Source of the DNA: Podarcis raffonei
Taxonomy: Eukaryota > Chordata > Lepidosauria > Squamata > Lacertidae
DNA length: 64,000 nt
Assembly (NCBI RefSeq): GCF_027172205.1
Contig: NC_070602.1
Location: 50,921,520-50,985,519, forward strand
Direction of reading: 5' to 3'
The notes beneath the pieces were generated by a model that searched no databases, had not been told where the DNA came from, and worked only from the letters and a program-made list of their open reading frames with translations. This document shows positions 44,561-56,560 of the stretch, piece by piece (position 1 is the stretch's first letter; each line of letters begins with the position of its first letter). The position numbers were made by a program, and so were the translations under genes.

Positions 44561-45247
44561 ATATTAAAATGCAGCATCAAACTGTATCAGAAACGGATTG
44601 AAACAACTTAAAAGAATTTTTTTTAAAGGCAACAGGAAATGTCTAGTGGGGGAATGAAGGTAAGTGAGGTCAGACCACAGCATAAATGGAGGCCAACAGA
44701 AACGTTTCCCTGAGTGCTAGCTTAGTTAGTTCCCTGAGCGTTGTGCAGGAGGCTCACACGGTGCTGGTAGTGAGATTTAAGGATCTGATAAGCTGCCCAG
44801 CGATACCCCTTGTCTTGGGTTGATTTTCCCTTGTCCTTCCATGTCGTCTGCTATCCTCCCTTGTTTTAATGGTTGCCTGGGGATAATTTCTGCCTTGGAT
44901 CATACAAGCCCAATGCTGCAATTACTTTCTGACCTCAAAGGCGAGTGTTTCCAAATTACACTTCTTCATAAAAAGCCACTGTCTAGTGGTGTGTGTGTGT
45001 GTGCAAGCGCGCTTATTTTTATATACCTAAACAGTTAAATAGTGGGTGTGGATGAAGAGAGCCGAAACGGAGGAAGTTGCGGGGAGGGGGTGCTGAGGGG
45101 GGAAGGCCAGTTACCATGTGGACATAGCAGAAAGGAGGGAGAGGAACAGAAAGGAACTTTTCCCCAAAATGGCCCGAGCTCAGGGATGGAAGAAATGGAA
45201 GAAGCACTTCATTGTTGTCGCCACAGCATTTGCCAAGCTGGTATCTC

Positions 45248-45332
45248 CCCCCCCCCCCCCGATGTTTTGGATAGCTGTGCTGACTGGGCCTGGTCGGAGT
45301 TGTAATCCAAAGCATATGAAAGGTACCAAGTT
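45248..45332. repeat. Poly(C) run and hAT-like MITE fragment
   Basis: A run of 13-14 C is followed by GATGTTTTGGATAGCTGTGC, GGAGTTGTAATCCAAAGC and GGTACCAAGTTGGCAG, the right part of a CAGGGGTAGCC-type MITE. Confidence 0.5.
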
Positions 45333-45339
45333 GGCAGAT

Positions 45340-45574
45340 TTTTATTTATTTATTGCATTTATACACCATCTTTCTTTCCAAGGAGCTCAAGGTGGCGTAT
45401 ATGGTCCTCCCCTTCCCATTTTAGCCTCACAACAACCCGCTGAGGTAGGGTTAGGCCAAGAGACAGTGACGGGTCCAAGGTCACCCAGTGAGCAGCATGG
45501 CTGAGTGGAAATTTGAACCCTTGTCTCCCAGGTGGTAGTCCAACACTCTAACGGTTACAACACACTGACTCTCG
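45340..45574 (-). mobile_element. tRNA-derived SINE (full length)
   Basis: On plus it starts with the tail TTTTATTTATTTATTGCATT, then AGCTCAAGGTGGCGTATATG, CTCACAACAACCCGCTGAGG, AAGGTCACCCAGTGAGCAGC, ATTTGAACCCTTGTCTCCC (B box complement) and ends CAACACACTGACTCTC (head). Same family as 43375 and 44163. Confidence 0.8.
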
Positions 45575-45639
45575 GTGCTAGGAATAGCAGTGGATTCTTT
45601 CCAGCTCACCATTTATGCTTGCTATTATCTTGTGAGGTA

Positions 45640-45970
45640 GGTCATGCTGCTCCTGGGCCTGTTGTTCTTCAACATCTTTATGGATGAAGGTATTGAGAGG
45701 ATGCTCATCAAATTTGCGGATGACACCAAATGGGGAGGAGTAGCCAACGCCGCTGAAGATGGAATCAGGATTCAATTTGATCTTAAGTTGGAGAACAGGA
45801 CCCAAATTAACAGAATGAATTTCACTGGGGATACATGAGCAGGAGAGGGCTGTTGCACTCGTATCCTGCATGTGGGCTTCTCTTGGACATCTGGGTGATC
45901 CCGGTAGGAACATAATGTTAAAGCAGATGGGTCTTTCAACTGATCCAGCATAGCTCTCCCTATGTTCTTA
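45640..45970 (+). mobile_element. CR1 LINE: RT core fragment and 3' end
   Basis: The frame reads FFNIFMDEGIERMLIKFADD and then TKWGGVANAAEDGI, the CR1 reverse-transcriptase block with the catalytic FADD (YxDD type). It then passes to GAGCAGGAGAGGGCTG, TGTGGGCTTCTCTTGG and the terminus CTGATCCAGCATAGCTCTCC plus TATGTTCTTA. Most of the C-terminal ORF is deleted. This ties the ATGTTCTTA-tailed repeats in the window to CR1. Confidence 0.8.
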
Positions 45971-48231
45971 AGGACTTAACACACCGGATGTAAGGATTTC
46001 TGCCAAATTTCACATAACTTTACCTTCTCATTTACTCTTTTTAAGTCTCCAGCATCATTCCCTCTCTTTCTGATGTATGAATGTGAGTGCCATTGCTTAA
46101 AATGCCAAAATGGCACTACCCCACCCAAGAGGGAGATGTTATTGCTGTGTTGTCTGCCTAGTATAGCCTGTTAATGTCAAACTGGTGCTCTCTCCTCCAT
46201 TTCAGAATGAGCTGCATTCTAATCCGAGGTGAACTGAATCCGATCTATAGCTTATGGGGTTCCTTAGTATGCTGGAAGAGGGGGCAAGCATTGCGTACAT
46301 CCTTCTTTTCACACATGCGCCCACACATACTCACCGAGGGAAAGGTGCTGCTTTGTCAACCTTGATCTATACAAGCACTTCCCTGCTCCATACAGGGATT
46401 AATTCAAGACAAGGCAGGGGATAGTGGTTCTATCCTTGACATATTGTGCAGATCCAGTTTTCTGCAATAACCATAAAAGGAGGCAGGGGACATAATGTGA
46501 TCTCTTGGCGTAGGAGAATTTGTGGCTTCCCTAGATTCGATTGAACAATCCTTTCCCACCTACCAGCATCTGCCGGGTATCAGTATCCAAGACAGAAGCC
46601 AGAGGTACAGCCCTAGTAAATTCCAATTCAGGTTTTTTTAATTAATTCTGAGCGTTTTCGTTCCTTTTGGGGTCCTGGGGTCAATCAGCCATCTACAGCC
46701 TGGGGGGCAGAAGCGTAGTAAAATTCAAATAGCACAAAAATGGCTTCCAAAAATCCCCCTGATCTCTCCCCTCCTCCCGCTATATATCTCCTCCATGCAC
46801 ATCTGGATAAAAGCTTGCACTCCAAGAGCAACAGAAAGCATTAGCTTTGGGCACCAAGCCCCCAGAGCAGGGCTGTGCTCCCAAAAAGCATTTCACATGC
46901 TTGCATCATATGGCAGCTATGGAAGGAAGAGCTTCTGGGCCATCCAAAGATGGTGTCCTGGCAACTGCTTCTGCCCCGTAGTGTTGTTGAGTCAGGAAGT
47001 AATGGAAGGTGTGCTATTTTATTCTACTTGTTTATTGCCGTCATTTGCTTGCGTTGTGCCAGATAGACCTTCCTCTGCCTTTCAGATGCTGATGCTGCAG
47101 GCAAGGCTGAACCAGTCAGCCAAATCTGGATCCGGCCATTCAGCTGCATTGCTGGCAAGAGCCCTCACTCACAGGGTGGGGGCCCAGACACACGGATGAA
47201 ATGCACACCCTCCTTCTTCCCCTCCACAAACCTAGAAGATATCAGTGGAATATTTCTTAGGGATCTTCCCCCCTCCCCCTCCTTTGGTAGGAGGCTAATA
47301 AATCCCCCTGGATGTGAGATGACCTTTATTCTAAGAAAATTGTTGGAAAAATGAATGCGCGTGATTGGCTTCAGCTCGCAGACTGCGCTGGCACACAATA
47401 GAAAGCCCTGAAGAGGATGTTTATTGACAATGAATTCCTTGATTGAGCAAGTAATCAACCCCTTTTACAGTGCTTGTAAGATGCTATTTTATGGTAATTT
47501 ACTTGCTGGAGTGTCATTTATGGGGTAGGCAATCCACAAAGAATGCAGCCAGGGTTGCGAGACACCCGTTCACCATCTAAGAAAAGGTGCAGACAGAAGT
47601 TTAGGGAACAGATAAGGAGAAGCAAGAGGGGCAAATGAGCTGATCCCCTGCCATTTTAGATTCCATGTTTCCCCAATACCATGTGTCAGAGAGGGCCCCA
47701 GCAGCCTCAGATGTGAAGGGGGCTGACAACACCCAGAGACCTTCATCTCCACCCCTGGCCCCACAGCTATGACTTGAATGGGCTCAGCTGTCTTGTCCTT
47801 CCCTTTAAAGAGATCACCACACACCACTCAGGCCTGTAGAGAGCCTTCAGCCACTTGTGTGGATCTGAGACTTCTGGAGCAACAGACGGTGTTCCTGTTG
47901 CCATGGCAATATTGCAAGTTCCTTCCAGGTCTTTTGCCCATCTCATTTTGCTCTGCTACCCTTCAACAGATGCTTTTGTGGGGTGAGGTGGGGCTGGCAC
48001 AGGATTGCTAAGGGACCCCCTTGTTCCTGCTGCTCAAGGTCTTCCATCCTTGAAAATACCTTCTGGCCTCCCCAGGCACATCCTGTGCCAGAACACAGGA
48101 GCCTTGGATTTAATTAGATGCTATCAATAATTGGGGTAGGAATGGAAGGATTGTCCATTTCAGTTCTCTCAGTTCTCATTTTTCCAACCTTACAATCACT
48201 TATCCACATTTCTGCAGCAATTTGCATTAAA

Positions 48232-48430
48232 AAAAAATCCTAATAAAGATTCTTCAGCATTTTAGTGCAACTTTCTCCTAATAAGCACACTTTTGTCTGC
48301 AGTTTTGACTCATGTACATATTTTTGCAAGCAATTTCTCCTAATACAATGCATTTTTGTACAATAGTTTTAGTAGTATATTTATTTTTATACACATTGTC
48401 TCCTAATGTATGCATTTATTGCATTATCCA
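48232..48430. repeat. ~62-bp degenerate tandem repeat
   Basis: CTCCTAAT recurs at 48275, 48337 and 48400 (62 and 63 bp apart), each followed by an A/T-rich block with GCATTTTTGT-like sequence. A partial unit (TCCTAATAAAG) precedes it. Not recognised as a named satellite. Confidence 0.65.
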
Positions 48431-48610
48431 ACGTTTGGTTGGAGAATTGAATTGCAAAAATTGGATAAGCGCACATTTTGAAGGATGGCTATCATATTGT
48501 TCTGGAAAAGTATGGAATTGATAGATTTGGCTTTCAATGTGGACTGAATCAAATGTCTCTTGCATCTTTAAATGAGTCTTCAAATGGGTGTCTCTGAACG
48601 TTATTATTGT

Positions 48611-48730
48611 TCTTTAATGTTTGAGGTTTTATTACGTTGCCCGAAGTGGCTGGGGCAACCCAGTCAGACCAGCTTATTATTACTATTACTATTACTATTA
48701 TTATTATTATTACTATTATTATTACTATTA
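48611..48730 (+). mobile_element. L2-type LINE 3' end with (TTA)n tail
   Basis: TTTAATGTTTGAGGTTTTATTACG, GCCCGAAGTGGCTGGGGCAA, CCCAGTCAGACC, then about 55 bp of TTA/TAC units (48676-48730). Confidence 0.7.
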
Positions 48731-48893
48731 ACATTAGTAAAGGATAGCTCACAAATTGCCATAGACTAACCCCTCATAGTGGTAATTTGTCACCTATCCC
48801 TTTCCCCATAGAGGGAAATGGAATCAACTTAGACACACACACAATCACTCCCCTTCCCCTTTGGCCTAAATCCAACAGAAGGGTAACTCTTCA

Positions 48894-49195
48894 ATCCTGT
48901 AAGTGCTTACTTGAGAGCAATTCCCACTGACATCACAGCCACACCATACATTTAAAGCATTATTATACCACTTCAAACAGTTATGACTTACCACAAGGAA
49001 TTCTGGGAGGTGCTGTTTTGTTAAGAGTGCTTGGAATTGCACCTCTCTGATGGGTAAAGCACTTTTTTGAGGGGATGGGGAACCAAAGGTGGTATAAATG
49101 TACTGTAAACGTATGGTGTGGTTATAACCGAAACTCAGTGCAGCTTACTTCTGAGTAGGCATGCCTTGTAAGTGTAGCTATGCCCATTTATTTCA
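48894..49195. repeat. AGTAAGTCC-type repeat split by a MITE
   Basis: Left half CAATCCTGTAAGTGCTTACT...CAATTCCCACTGAC (48894-48933), right half CTCAGTGCAGCTTACTTCTG...GTAGGCATG (49133-49165). The element at 48939-49121 lies between them. Confidence 0.6.
48939..49121. mobile_element. MITE with ~35-bp inverted ends
   Basis: CCACACCATACATTTAAAGC at the left pairs with GTACTGTAAACGTATGGTGT at the right, extending inward through TTATACCAC / GTGGTATAA. Interior GAATTCTGGGAGGTGCTG. No clear target duplication; superfamily unknown. Confidence 0.65.
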
Positions 49196-51214
49196 ACAGA
49201 CATAGGCACACATTCCTTTCCGCCTTGCACCTCTGTAGACACAGATTTGTCTGATTTCTTCATCTGCTTTTACTCTAATCCCAGCCTTGCCTCCCTCTGC
49301 CCTGTGAAGCAGACACAGCGCCTACCCAAGGAAGTTTCACAAGGAATGGGAAACACATGTGAAAGAAGGAAGGCTGTTCTGTTCCCAGTCGTGTCTGTCC
49401 CTTCGTAGATGCTTTCCCCTTCGCGTCTAAAGAAAGTTGGTGTTCATAGAAGTTGGAGGTGATGATGCACAGGGCTCTGCTTCTCCTAAAGCGTGCATGC
49501 ATCTGTGATGTCTGCATGCACAGGAGCCTACGTATGCTGGTTTATATACATAATACATGATACATGTCCATATGGATGTGTGTGAGAGGAAAGGTGTATG
49601 AATGTTCTTGGGAAACTTAAAATTTACACTGTGCTTCTCCCCAGAAAAGCTTATTTGACTTTAAGGGATTCCTTCTCTGACGATTGGACCAGGTGGTGGT
49701 GACACATACTTTTCAGCTTGCATCACAATCATAAATGCTAAGATTGATGGTTCTTCTTAGGTTTGCTTGCAGGGAATACCAGGGTATGTTGCGGCCAGCT
49801 GACCCACAATGCTGCGTTGCCTGCCATTTTTCTCTGAGCAGGTGGTGGTTTTATGTTTACAAAATGCAGCTGTGACGCCTGCAATCTATATCAGAAGACC
49901 TGCGAGGGAGATGAGTGGTTTCTCAATGCTTTCCCCCCCTCTGTTATTTTTTTCTCATTCAAAATCTCCACCCAACTGCATTTTTTTTCCTGGGGTGGGG
50001 GACCGTGAGGGGGGTAGGATTCAGAAAGCCCTCTGCATCAGGTCTTCCAGGGCAGATGGTGATGACGATTGCAATTTGTATACCACCCTTCATCATATAT
50101 GGTGAATCTGCTGTTTACGCCGTGCAGGACTGTCAACTTTAAAAAATTCATACAAACCATGGAAAAATACTCTATGCTTTTCTCTATGAGAAGAGAGTAG
50201 CCACTATGCTCTGAGTACGGAGGATTTTAAAGGAACTTGGCATTGAGAACTGTATCAGTTTACACTGTAGATAGAAGTGCACTTACTTAATTGCAGGGAA
50301 AACATTGGGAACCTGATGTGCAGCTTATTTAGCCTAATGGCTAATCCAGCCCTGGAACGGACATTTCCTTTCGTGGTGAGGATAATGTGTGGATCTGAGA
50401 AGTGTACCAAGGGAATCTTAAGAAATGGGATACACTGAATACTGAAACTAGACCCACACATATGACAGGCCCAGGGCTTCTTCAGTAACTGATTTATTTT
50501 TAGCTAGTTTGCAACATCTGATTTCATCTATCAAACTTGTGAAGATATAGAAGCCACAGAAGTGTTTAAAATAACATACCTTGAGGCAACATCTGTCATC
50601 TCCGAAATTAGGAGGCGGAGTGAGGCTTAGGCTATGTGAAGTTCACTTCACTTCTTGGGCTGCCTTTGAGTACAGAGTGGTGCCCCAGCCGTGTGTCCCC
50701 CGGGCACTTCTGTGCAGAGATTTTCACAGTTTAGACTCCAGGAAGAAAAGAGTCAGGAACATTTAGTAATCCTTTTCAGCCTTAATTAGATTTCCTTTAC
50801 ATAAAAGCACTCTTGCAAGGGAAATTCAGAGTTCACTTATATTTTGTTTTCTAGCTCTCTATTTATGATAAGGGGGAGGAGATTTCTGACTTTTCATTCC
50901 TTAGCTTGTCTCCATATTTCTTTTTAAAAGGGAGGGCGCAGTAGAAATTTCCAATCGATAGTCTTTCTACTATAGGTGATAAAATAAGAAGTACTGCCTT
51001 AGACCAAGTAATAGTGTTAGACTGTCTGTTCTAGTATTCTTTACTCTTGCGCCCTGAAATCTTTTTAACTTGAAATATCAGGGAGATGCAAAGCAGATGC
51101 TGTCTGGTTCTATCTTCCAAACAACCACAGCCCAACACCAAAAACAAATGATTTGTGATCCTAATTCTATGTTGGATTGTGGACACTGTCTTTCAGAGTT
51201 AATACTCTATATAT

Positions 51215-51339
51215 CAGGGGTGGGGCCTTTGGCTCTCCAGATGTTGTTCAACTCCAGCTCCCATCAGCCCCAGCCAGCATGGCTAAACAGTCAAGGATAA
51301 TGGGAGCTGAAGTCCAACAACATCTCAAGGCCAACCCTG
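51215..51339. mobile_element. hAT-like MITE, CAGGGGTGGGG family
   Basis: CAGGGGTGGGGCCTTTGGCT at the left, CATCTCAAGGCCAACCCTG at the right, and a palindromic interior around CAGCCCCAGCCAGCATGGC. Confidence 0.75.
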
Positions 51340-51661
51340 CTCAGTGTTATAGGTACATTACAGAATCCCAAGAGAGAAAGAGATTCCAACAGCACAGTGT
51401 AAACTACAAGACTTGAGTGTGGGCTCAGGACATGTAAAATTTCCGGCTTTTCCCAGGTTAGGATAAATGCAAGTGATGTTGTTGTAAGCTCACGCTAGGA
51501 ACTTCAATAAGCTGCACATGCAATCTCTTTTATGTGTACCATATCACCATGGAGAAGCACTAGCAACATTGTCAATGCCTGTGCATTGCTTTACAGTTTC
51601 ACACTTTTGATTTATGTGTGTTAAACCCTAGCACCATCTCACTTGCAGCCACTGACTGACC

Positions 51662-51681
51662 ATGTGTGTGTGTGTGTGTGA
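51662..51681. repeat. (GT)n short array
   Basis: About ten TG units. Confidence 0.85.
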
Positions 51682-52235
51682 TATGTCAGTTGATTTCCTG
51701 ATATTCAGTGGAAAGAAATTATGAGGGCTTTTTTGCTCAGTGCAGAAGTATAGAAAAGCTGCCCTCTGCTGGCTGGACAAAGCACATTTCCCTTTGTTCT
51801 TGATGGGCTGCTTCATATGAAGTTATCCTTTTATTAAACAAAAAACCTATTTGCATTGTCAGTTGTGAAGTGTGACACAGATACTTATTTTTCACAGGTA
51901 CAAAAAGCCAGAATGCTGGTGTTAACAGGACATCGGGACTTATTTTTCTGACACAGAGGTTATTTCCATGGAGAAAACACAGCATGTGTGAAGCAGCCTT
52001 TATAGATGGTGGATACTGCACAAGTGATAAATTTTAGGCTGGTGATCAGTGACTAGGCCATCTGTTTTCAATATGCATTATTATAAGTGCATAATGTAGG
52101 GTGAATGTTCTCAAGTCACAACTGCCCAAAGATAAGCCCGTAATGCAAGATATTTTAGTAAACAGAAGGAATGAAGAACCTCCTGCATTATCATGCCAAT
52201 GAAAAAAACATGAGGATTTCCCACAGGCAGCAGTG

Positions 52236-52330
52236 CAGGGCTAGCCAATGTGGTGACTTCCTCATGTTGACAGAGTACAAGCCCATCAGAAGTCCCGAAA
52301 ACATCCGGAGGGCACCATGTTGGCTATCCC
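52236..52330. mobile_element. hAT-like MITE, CAGGGGTAGCC family
   Basis: CAGGGCTAGCCAATGTGGTG at the left, GGCACCATGTTGGCTATCC at the right. Short, diverged copy. Confidence 0.65.
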
Positions 52331-53259
52331 AGCAGTTGTGGATGAACCTTAAGTAAGATTTTAACACGTTAACAGTGTAGAACAAGTTAGAGAGCAACTG
52401 TTACAGCAAGTTTCCTATGAAAATTGGGATATAATGGACCACTTGGAGAGACCTGGGACCATCTGACTACCTTCTTGTTGTGTTTGTCATTCACTTGATC
52501 CTCATGGAAAAGAACTTGGGCAGCTTGCAACACCATAGCAGCAGGTAAGCTTAGCCGAGAACAGGTGACAAAGAGATAGCACTTCAGAACAGCAGCAGCG
52601 AAGATGACCTATTTACCTATAGATAGCCTCGCTTTGCATCAGTGGAGTACTGGAAATAGAGCTGGGAATAAAGCATAGCGTTTGCAAAAAGCACAGCCTC
52701 GGTTGCGTGCTTTTACAACTTTTTTTAACTCTCAGTGACTGAACCTTGCAGGAACCTCACATTTTCCTGGCTCAGCTTGAACTTCTTCAACTCTACATTT
52801 CTTGGCTTGTATCCCAAGATTCTTCAAGCCCCAGAAATGGAGACACTCAACAAAGTTTTAAATACAGATGTGGGGGGGGGGGATGAGAAGAGATGGGGGA
52901 AAGGCTTCTTGCTCCACCCAGGGTCAAGGGGATGCATGTTAAGTACATACTACCAGTCATGTGCATTATTATTTTTTTGTTTAAAGCAGCTTTTAAACAA
53001 AAGTTCTGAAGTCTCTTGGGAGAAGAGCAGATACTCATAAATGACAATTGTTTCTTCCTAGTTTCATATTTCAGGATCTGGAAGTAGCATGAATTTAATT
53101 TTCAGTGAAAAGAATAGGGGGAGATAGAGCCCCCCCCCAATTTATGCTGTTGCCATGGCTCATTTAATGGAGGCAGCTAAGTGAAGAGGGCCCAGACCTC
53201 CAACCTGAAGGGCTCTCCAACAGAGGCAATTATTTTTCTGCCTCCTGAGTGCGAAACAA

Positions 53260-53369
53260 GAATAGGAAACCTGTGGCCCTGTTGCTGGACTACAACTTGC
53301 ATCCTCCCTGCCCATCGGCTGTACAGGCTGGGGCTGCTGGGAACGAGTTTGGAGGGCCACAGGTTCCTG
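53260..53369. mobile_element. hAT-like MITE, GGAACCTGTGGCCCT family
   Basis: AATAGGAAACCTGTGGCCCT at the left pairs with GGAGGGCCACAGGTTCCTG at the right. The centre contains GCCCATCGGCTGTACAGGC. Confidence 0.7.
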
Positions 53370-53464
53370 TTAAAAACGCACCGTTTCAGAAAACCCACCA
53401 CGACTGTATTGAGGGGCCCTTGGTTGGTTCCCCCTCCTTCCATCCACGTATCATCCATCCTTCT

Positions 53465-53722
53465 CTATAGCCTTCTCAGACCTGCTCTGCTGCAGGCACC
53501 TTCACTGCACTCTTTTCGGCACCTGCTAGAAACATTCCGGTTTAGACAAGCCCACCTTAATGCTTATTTTAATCCGTTTCAGTATTTTAATTTGTGTGTT
53601 TCAAAGTATGGTTGTGTTTGGCCCCCCTTAATTTTCTGGTTTTAACTTTTTGTAAAGCGGTTAACCCCCACCCTCCAACCAAGCGGTGTATAAATCTTAT
53701 GAAATAAATATAAATGAATAAA
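53465..53722 (+). mobile_element. L2/CR1-like LINE 3' end, another subfamily
   Basis: The frame ends HLLETFRFRQAHLNAYFNP, resembling the LLxTFRFRQAHLxAY end of an L2-like ORF2. This is followed by TTTTGTAAAGCGGTTAACCC, CAAGCGGTGTATAAATC and an AAATA-rich tail ending at the edge of CpG island 2. Confidence 0.65.
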
Positions 53723-53724
53723 TG

Positions 53725-54240
53725 TGCGGGGGTGGGGAGACTCCGCTTCTGCCCTCATCCCTCCACTGCGTTTCCTCGGCTCCGTATTTGTTACGGGCCA
53801 AGAGAGGGCGCCAGAGGAGAAGAAATGGCGACGTCCAAAGCGCGGCGCAAACAAGGCAGGCGGCGGCCGCGCTGCGCTGTGCTTCCCGCCGCGCAACCGG
53901 CCACCCGCAGGATGCGGCGAACTTGGGCGCCGCCGACACTCCCTCGGCTGCTAAAGTTGGGGCTTTCCTGCTGCTGTGCCGCCCACTCGGCCTTTCCCGC
54001 TTCTCTGGAACCCTACGGAAACCCACCTCGGGAAGTCTTCTCCCCTGGCGAAAGTCCAAAAGCCCCGTGACCTCTCGGGGATTCCGGGCAAATGGGAAGG
54101 AGGGCGAGTCGGAGGCCCGATCCGCGCCTTAGGATCCGCCTGGCAGTCTGCAGCTTCAGCGGGGAGGGAACGCGGAGGACTCCGCATGTGCTTAGGGCAC
54201 CAGCAAAGCAGAAGCGCCGGAAAAGGAGAGGTTTCCTAAA
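53725..54240. promoter_or_regulatory. CpG island 2, candidate promoter
   Basis: About 500 bp of high GC and high CpG in otherwise AT-rich DNA. It contains a YY1-like AAATGGCGACG at 53823 and a CTCF-like CCAAGAGAGGGCGCC near 53800. Open frames on both strands (for example an Arg/Ala-rich 82-codon frame from the ATG at 53825) match nothing I know. It could be a lncRNA or alternative first exon, perhaps for the divergent upstream neighbour. I see no convincing splice donor. Confidence 0.5.
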
Positions 54241-54538
54241 TGTATTTCTTAAGAATTTAATATCTATATTTAAAAAGTAGTTCTCACCGGGAAACTCACA
54301 ATTGTGTTAGGTTTCCTTACACTCCTCTCCACATTCTGTCCTCATTTTCCTATTCTCTTTTTATTACTTAATCCCCACCTAAATCAGGGGCTGTGCCTCC
54401 TTGCCAAGGCAAATCGAAAGAAGGCGTCATTGACCCAGCTTTGATGGACTTGTGCAGAATTTGGCAATCAGAAAATCGAGAAAGGAGCTGTTTTAATTTC
54501 TGCATACAAGAAAGTTTTGTGGCATTTTGAGATATATA

Positions 54539-54718
54539 CAGTGCTTTTTTCCTTAAAAAATCTTTAGGGGTACTCTCATTTTGACTCAAGAAAAAAACCA
54601 CCATTTTATTGTTCAGATCGGGGAAAATAAAAACAGTAAATGGACAAAAGTCCAAAGATAAACAAAATGTTTAGGGGTATGCATACCCCTGTGTGTCCCC
54701 CAGAAAAAAAACACTCGG
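54539..54718. mobile_element. hAT-like MITE with 8-bp duplication
   Basis: A 180-bp element starting CAGTGCTTTTTTCC and ending GAAAAAAAACACTCGG (eroded), with internal GGGGTATGCATACCCC. It is flanked by GATATATA on both sides (54531-54538 and 54719-54726), identical. Confidence 0.75.
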
Positions 54719-55115
54719 GATATATAATTTAGCATTGTTTTTATTTTGAATTACATAGGGGTAACCATAATTTTCTCAGTGTTTAGGACCTCTAAAGGTC
54801 TTAATCCAGCCCTGCTCCCAACTCAAAGAGATCCAATAGGCAAGGCACCCCAGGAGGTAACCAACACAAGCATTTAAAATCAGGAGCTAGACCTTGCCCC
54901 ACCATATAGTTGTTGGTTCATAGGAGCAACCTCATCATTTCAGGCCTCATGACTAGCTGCCTCTACCCACTGAGACCTCCTACACTTATGGGCCATAAGC
55001 ACTGTCCCAGTGCAGCTCTCTCATTCGTTTCCTCTGCCCGCTCTCTGTGGCTTGTAATGCAAGCCAGAACTGGGCCTCCTTCATTCCTGGCTTTCATTCT
55101 GGGGTCTCCTGATTT

Positions 55116-55195
55116 CTGTTGGAAGCTGCCCAGAGTGGATGGGGCAACCCAGTCAGATGCCCTGGTACAAGTAATAAATAATAATAATTCCATTT
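55116..55195 (+). mobile_element. L2-type LINE 3' tail
   Basis: GTTGGAAGCTGCCCAGAGTG, ATGGGGCAACCCAGTCAG, GTAATAAATAATAATAATTC. Confidence 0.6.
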
Positions 55196-55349
55196 CTGAA
55201 TTGACGCATGGCTCGCAAACACTCATCAATTACATCACTTCTGGGCACCACTGGGCACAGTGCAAGTCTGACAGGAATTTCCTGAATAGATAACCGGACA
55301 CCACTTTTGGCCACAGATTCCACATGATTACTATCCTCTTGTTGTGAGC

Positions 55350-55363
55350 GGGGGGGGGGGGGG
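55350..55363. repeat. Poly(G) run
   Basis: Fourteen G; a sequencing-error-prone homopolymer. Confidence 0.85.
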
Positions 55364-55437
55364 ATAAGCATTATCATTCTGTGGGCAGGAGAGCTAGATA
55401 CTACTGGGTTAATGGGTGGTTGATGCTTTCATATCTA

Positions 55438-55553
55438 CTGGGGTAGCTGGTGTGGTGTCCAAGTGTTGTTGGACAACAGAGCACATCACCCCTGACCACT
55501 GGCCATGCTGCCTGGGGCTGAACATCTGGAGGGCACCTTGTTGGCTACCCCTG
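55438..55553. mobile_element. hAT-like MITE, CAGGGGTAGCC family
   Basis: CTGGGGTAGCTGGTGTGGTG at the left, CACCTTGTTGGCTACCCCTG at the right. An internal deletion removed part of the right arm. Confidence 0.7.
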
Positions 55554-55559
55554 AACTAT

Positions 55560-56560
55560 AGATGAAGCTGTCAACCACCAGTTGACCCAGTAGTATCTAG
55601 CCCATTTAACCCTTGTTATTTTCACAGGCAGAGGGAGATAGTACAGCAAACTCCATAATGGAGTATGAGCTACCACAAGCTCCAAAGATAGTATCCTAAT
55701 GTCCTCACAGCCCTGGTTATTCTGATGACCTCCTTTTCTACAACAGTAATCTTCTGCCACGACAACTTTCTGCTCATGTATAAAAGCCTGAGAGAGAACA
55801 GTGTCGTCACCACCAGTGCTACTCTAAAGGCATCAATCTGTCTGAAGGCTAAAGCAACAGGCAAGACCAGGGATGTGGAACATACAAATACATGCAGAGA
55901 GTAAAGAAGTACTCCCAGCTGCTCACAAGTTCCTATTCAAATTATGTGGGTTGATGGGGTTTTCCCCCGTTTGGATAAGGTTGTAAGCAATGTAGACACA
56001 GAGATAAATCCGGGATTAAATGGACCACCATAATTCAGAAATTCTGTTGTACTCCTTTTTACTCTTCTCAGAGCCTTGGGCATAAGATGCTGAAAAGTAG
56101 CTCCGTGAACACCAAATGTCATTCATATACTGGCTGCAAGGAGGTTTCCTTGTCTTCAAAGGACTTGGTAAGCAGAAACTGCCAATAAACCTTAGTAAGA
56201 TCAAGGGTAGATAAATATCTGGGTTGCCCAACCTCTCCAAAACCACATTAACCTGTGGCACGGAATACGTGTCGAATGTAGAAACAGGATTAATTTTTCC
56301 TAAAATCAATACAAAAATGAACATTCTCATTCAGCTTAGGTACTAACAAGGGTTGACATTGCCAAGGACTCTGGGATTCTTCAATTATCTCAAAGTGCAA
56401 CATTGCTTCAACTTCTTGGTGTATTCCCTCCAGCCACAACTGTTGAGGCCGGGGACATGACAGATGCGTTACTGCTGCCCTTGTGGTAAATTCTATGTAG
56501 TGGGTAATCAGGGGCATGATGTTGGGTTGCAATTATGGGCTTCCTTTGGCAGCTGTTGCA
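55560..56560 (-). mobile_element. Gypsy-type LTR retroelement fossil (pol region)
   Basis: The minus strand shows recognisable pieces of a Ty3/Gypsy-like pol: a reverse-transcriptase block in the right part (about 56150-56530) and an RNase H-like block farther left (about 55670-55860). The copy is broken in several places and no LTRs are seen at its ends, so it is an old, non-functional relic. Limits are approximate; 56560-56900 may also belong to it but cannot be assigned. Confidence 0.6.

Noticed and set aside
46795-47199. Plus-strand frame of 134 codons
   Set aside because: No recognisable motif, no conserved-looking domain and no splice context; likely chance.
53722-54132. Arg/Ala-rich plus-strand frames in CpG island 2
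   Set aside because: Composition is explained by GC content; no recognised domain and no splice donor. Kept only as a candidate promoter.
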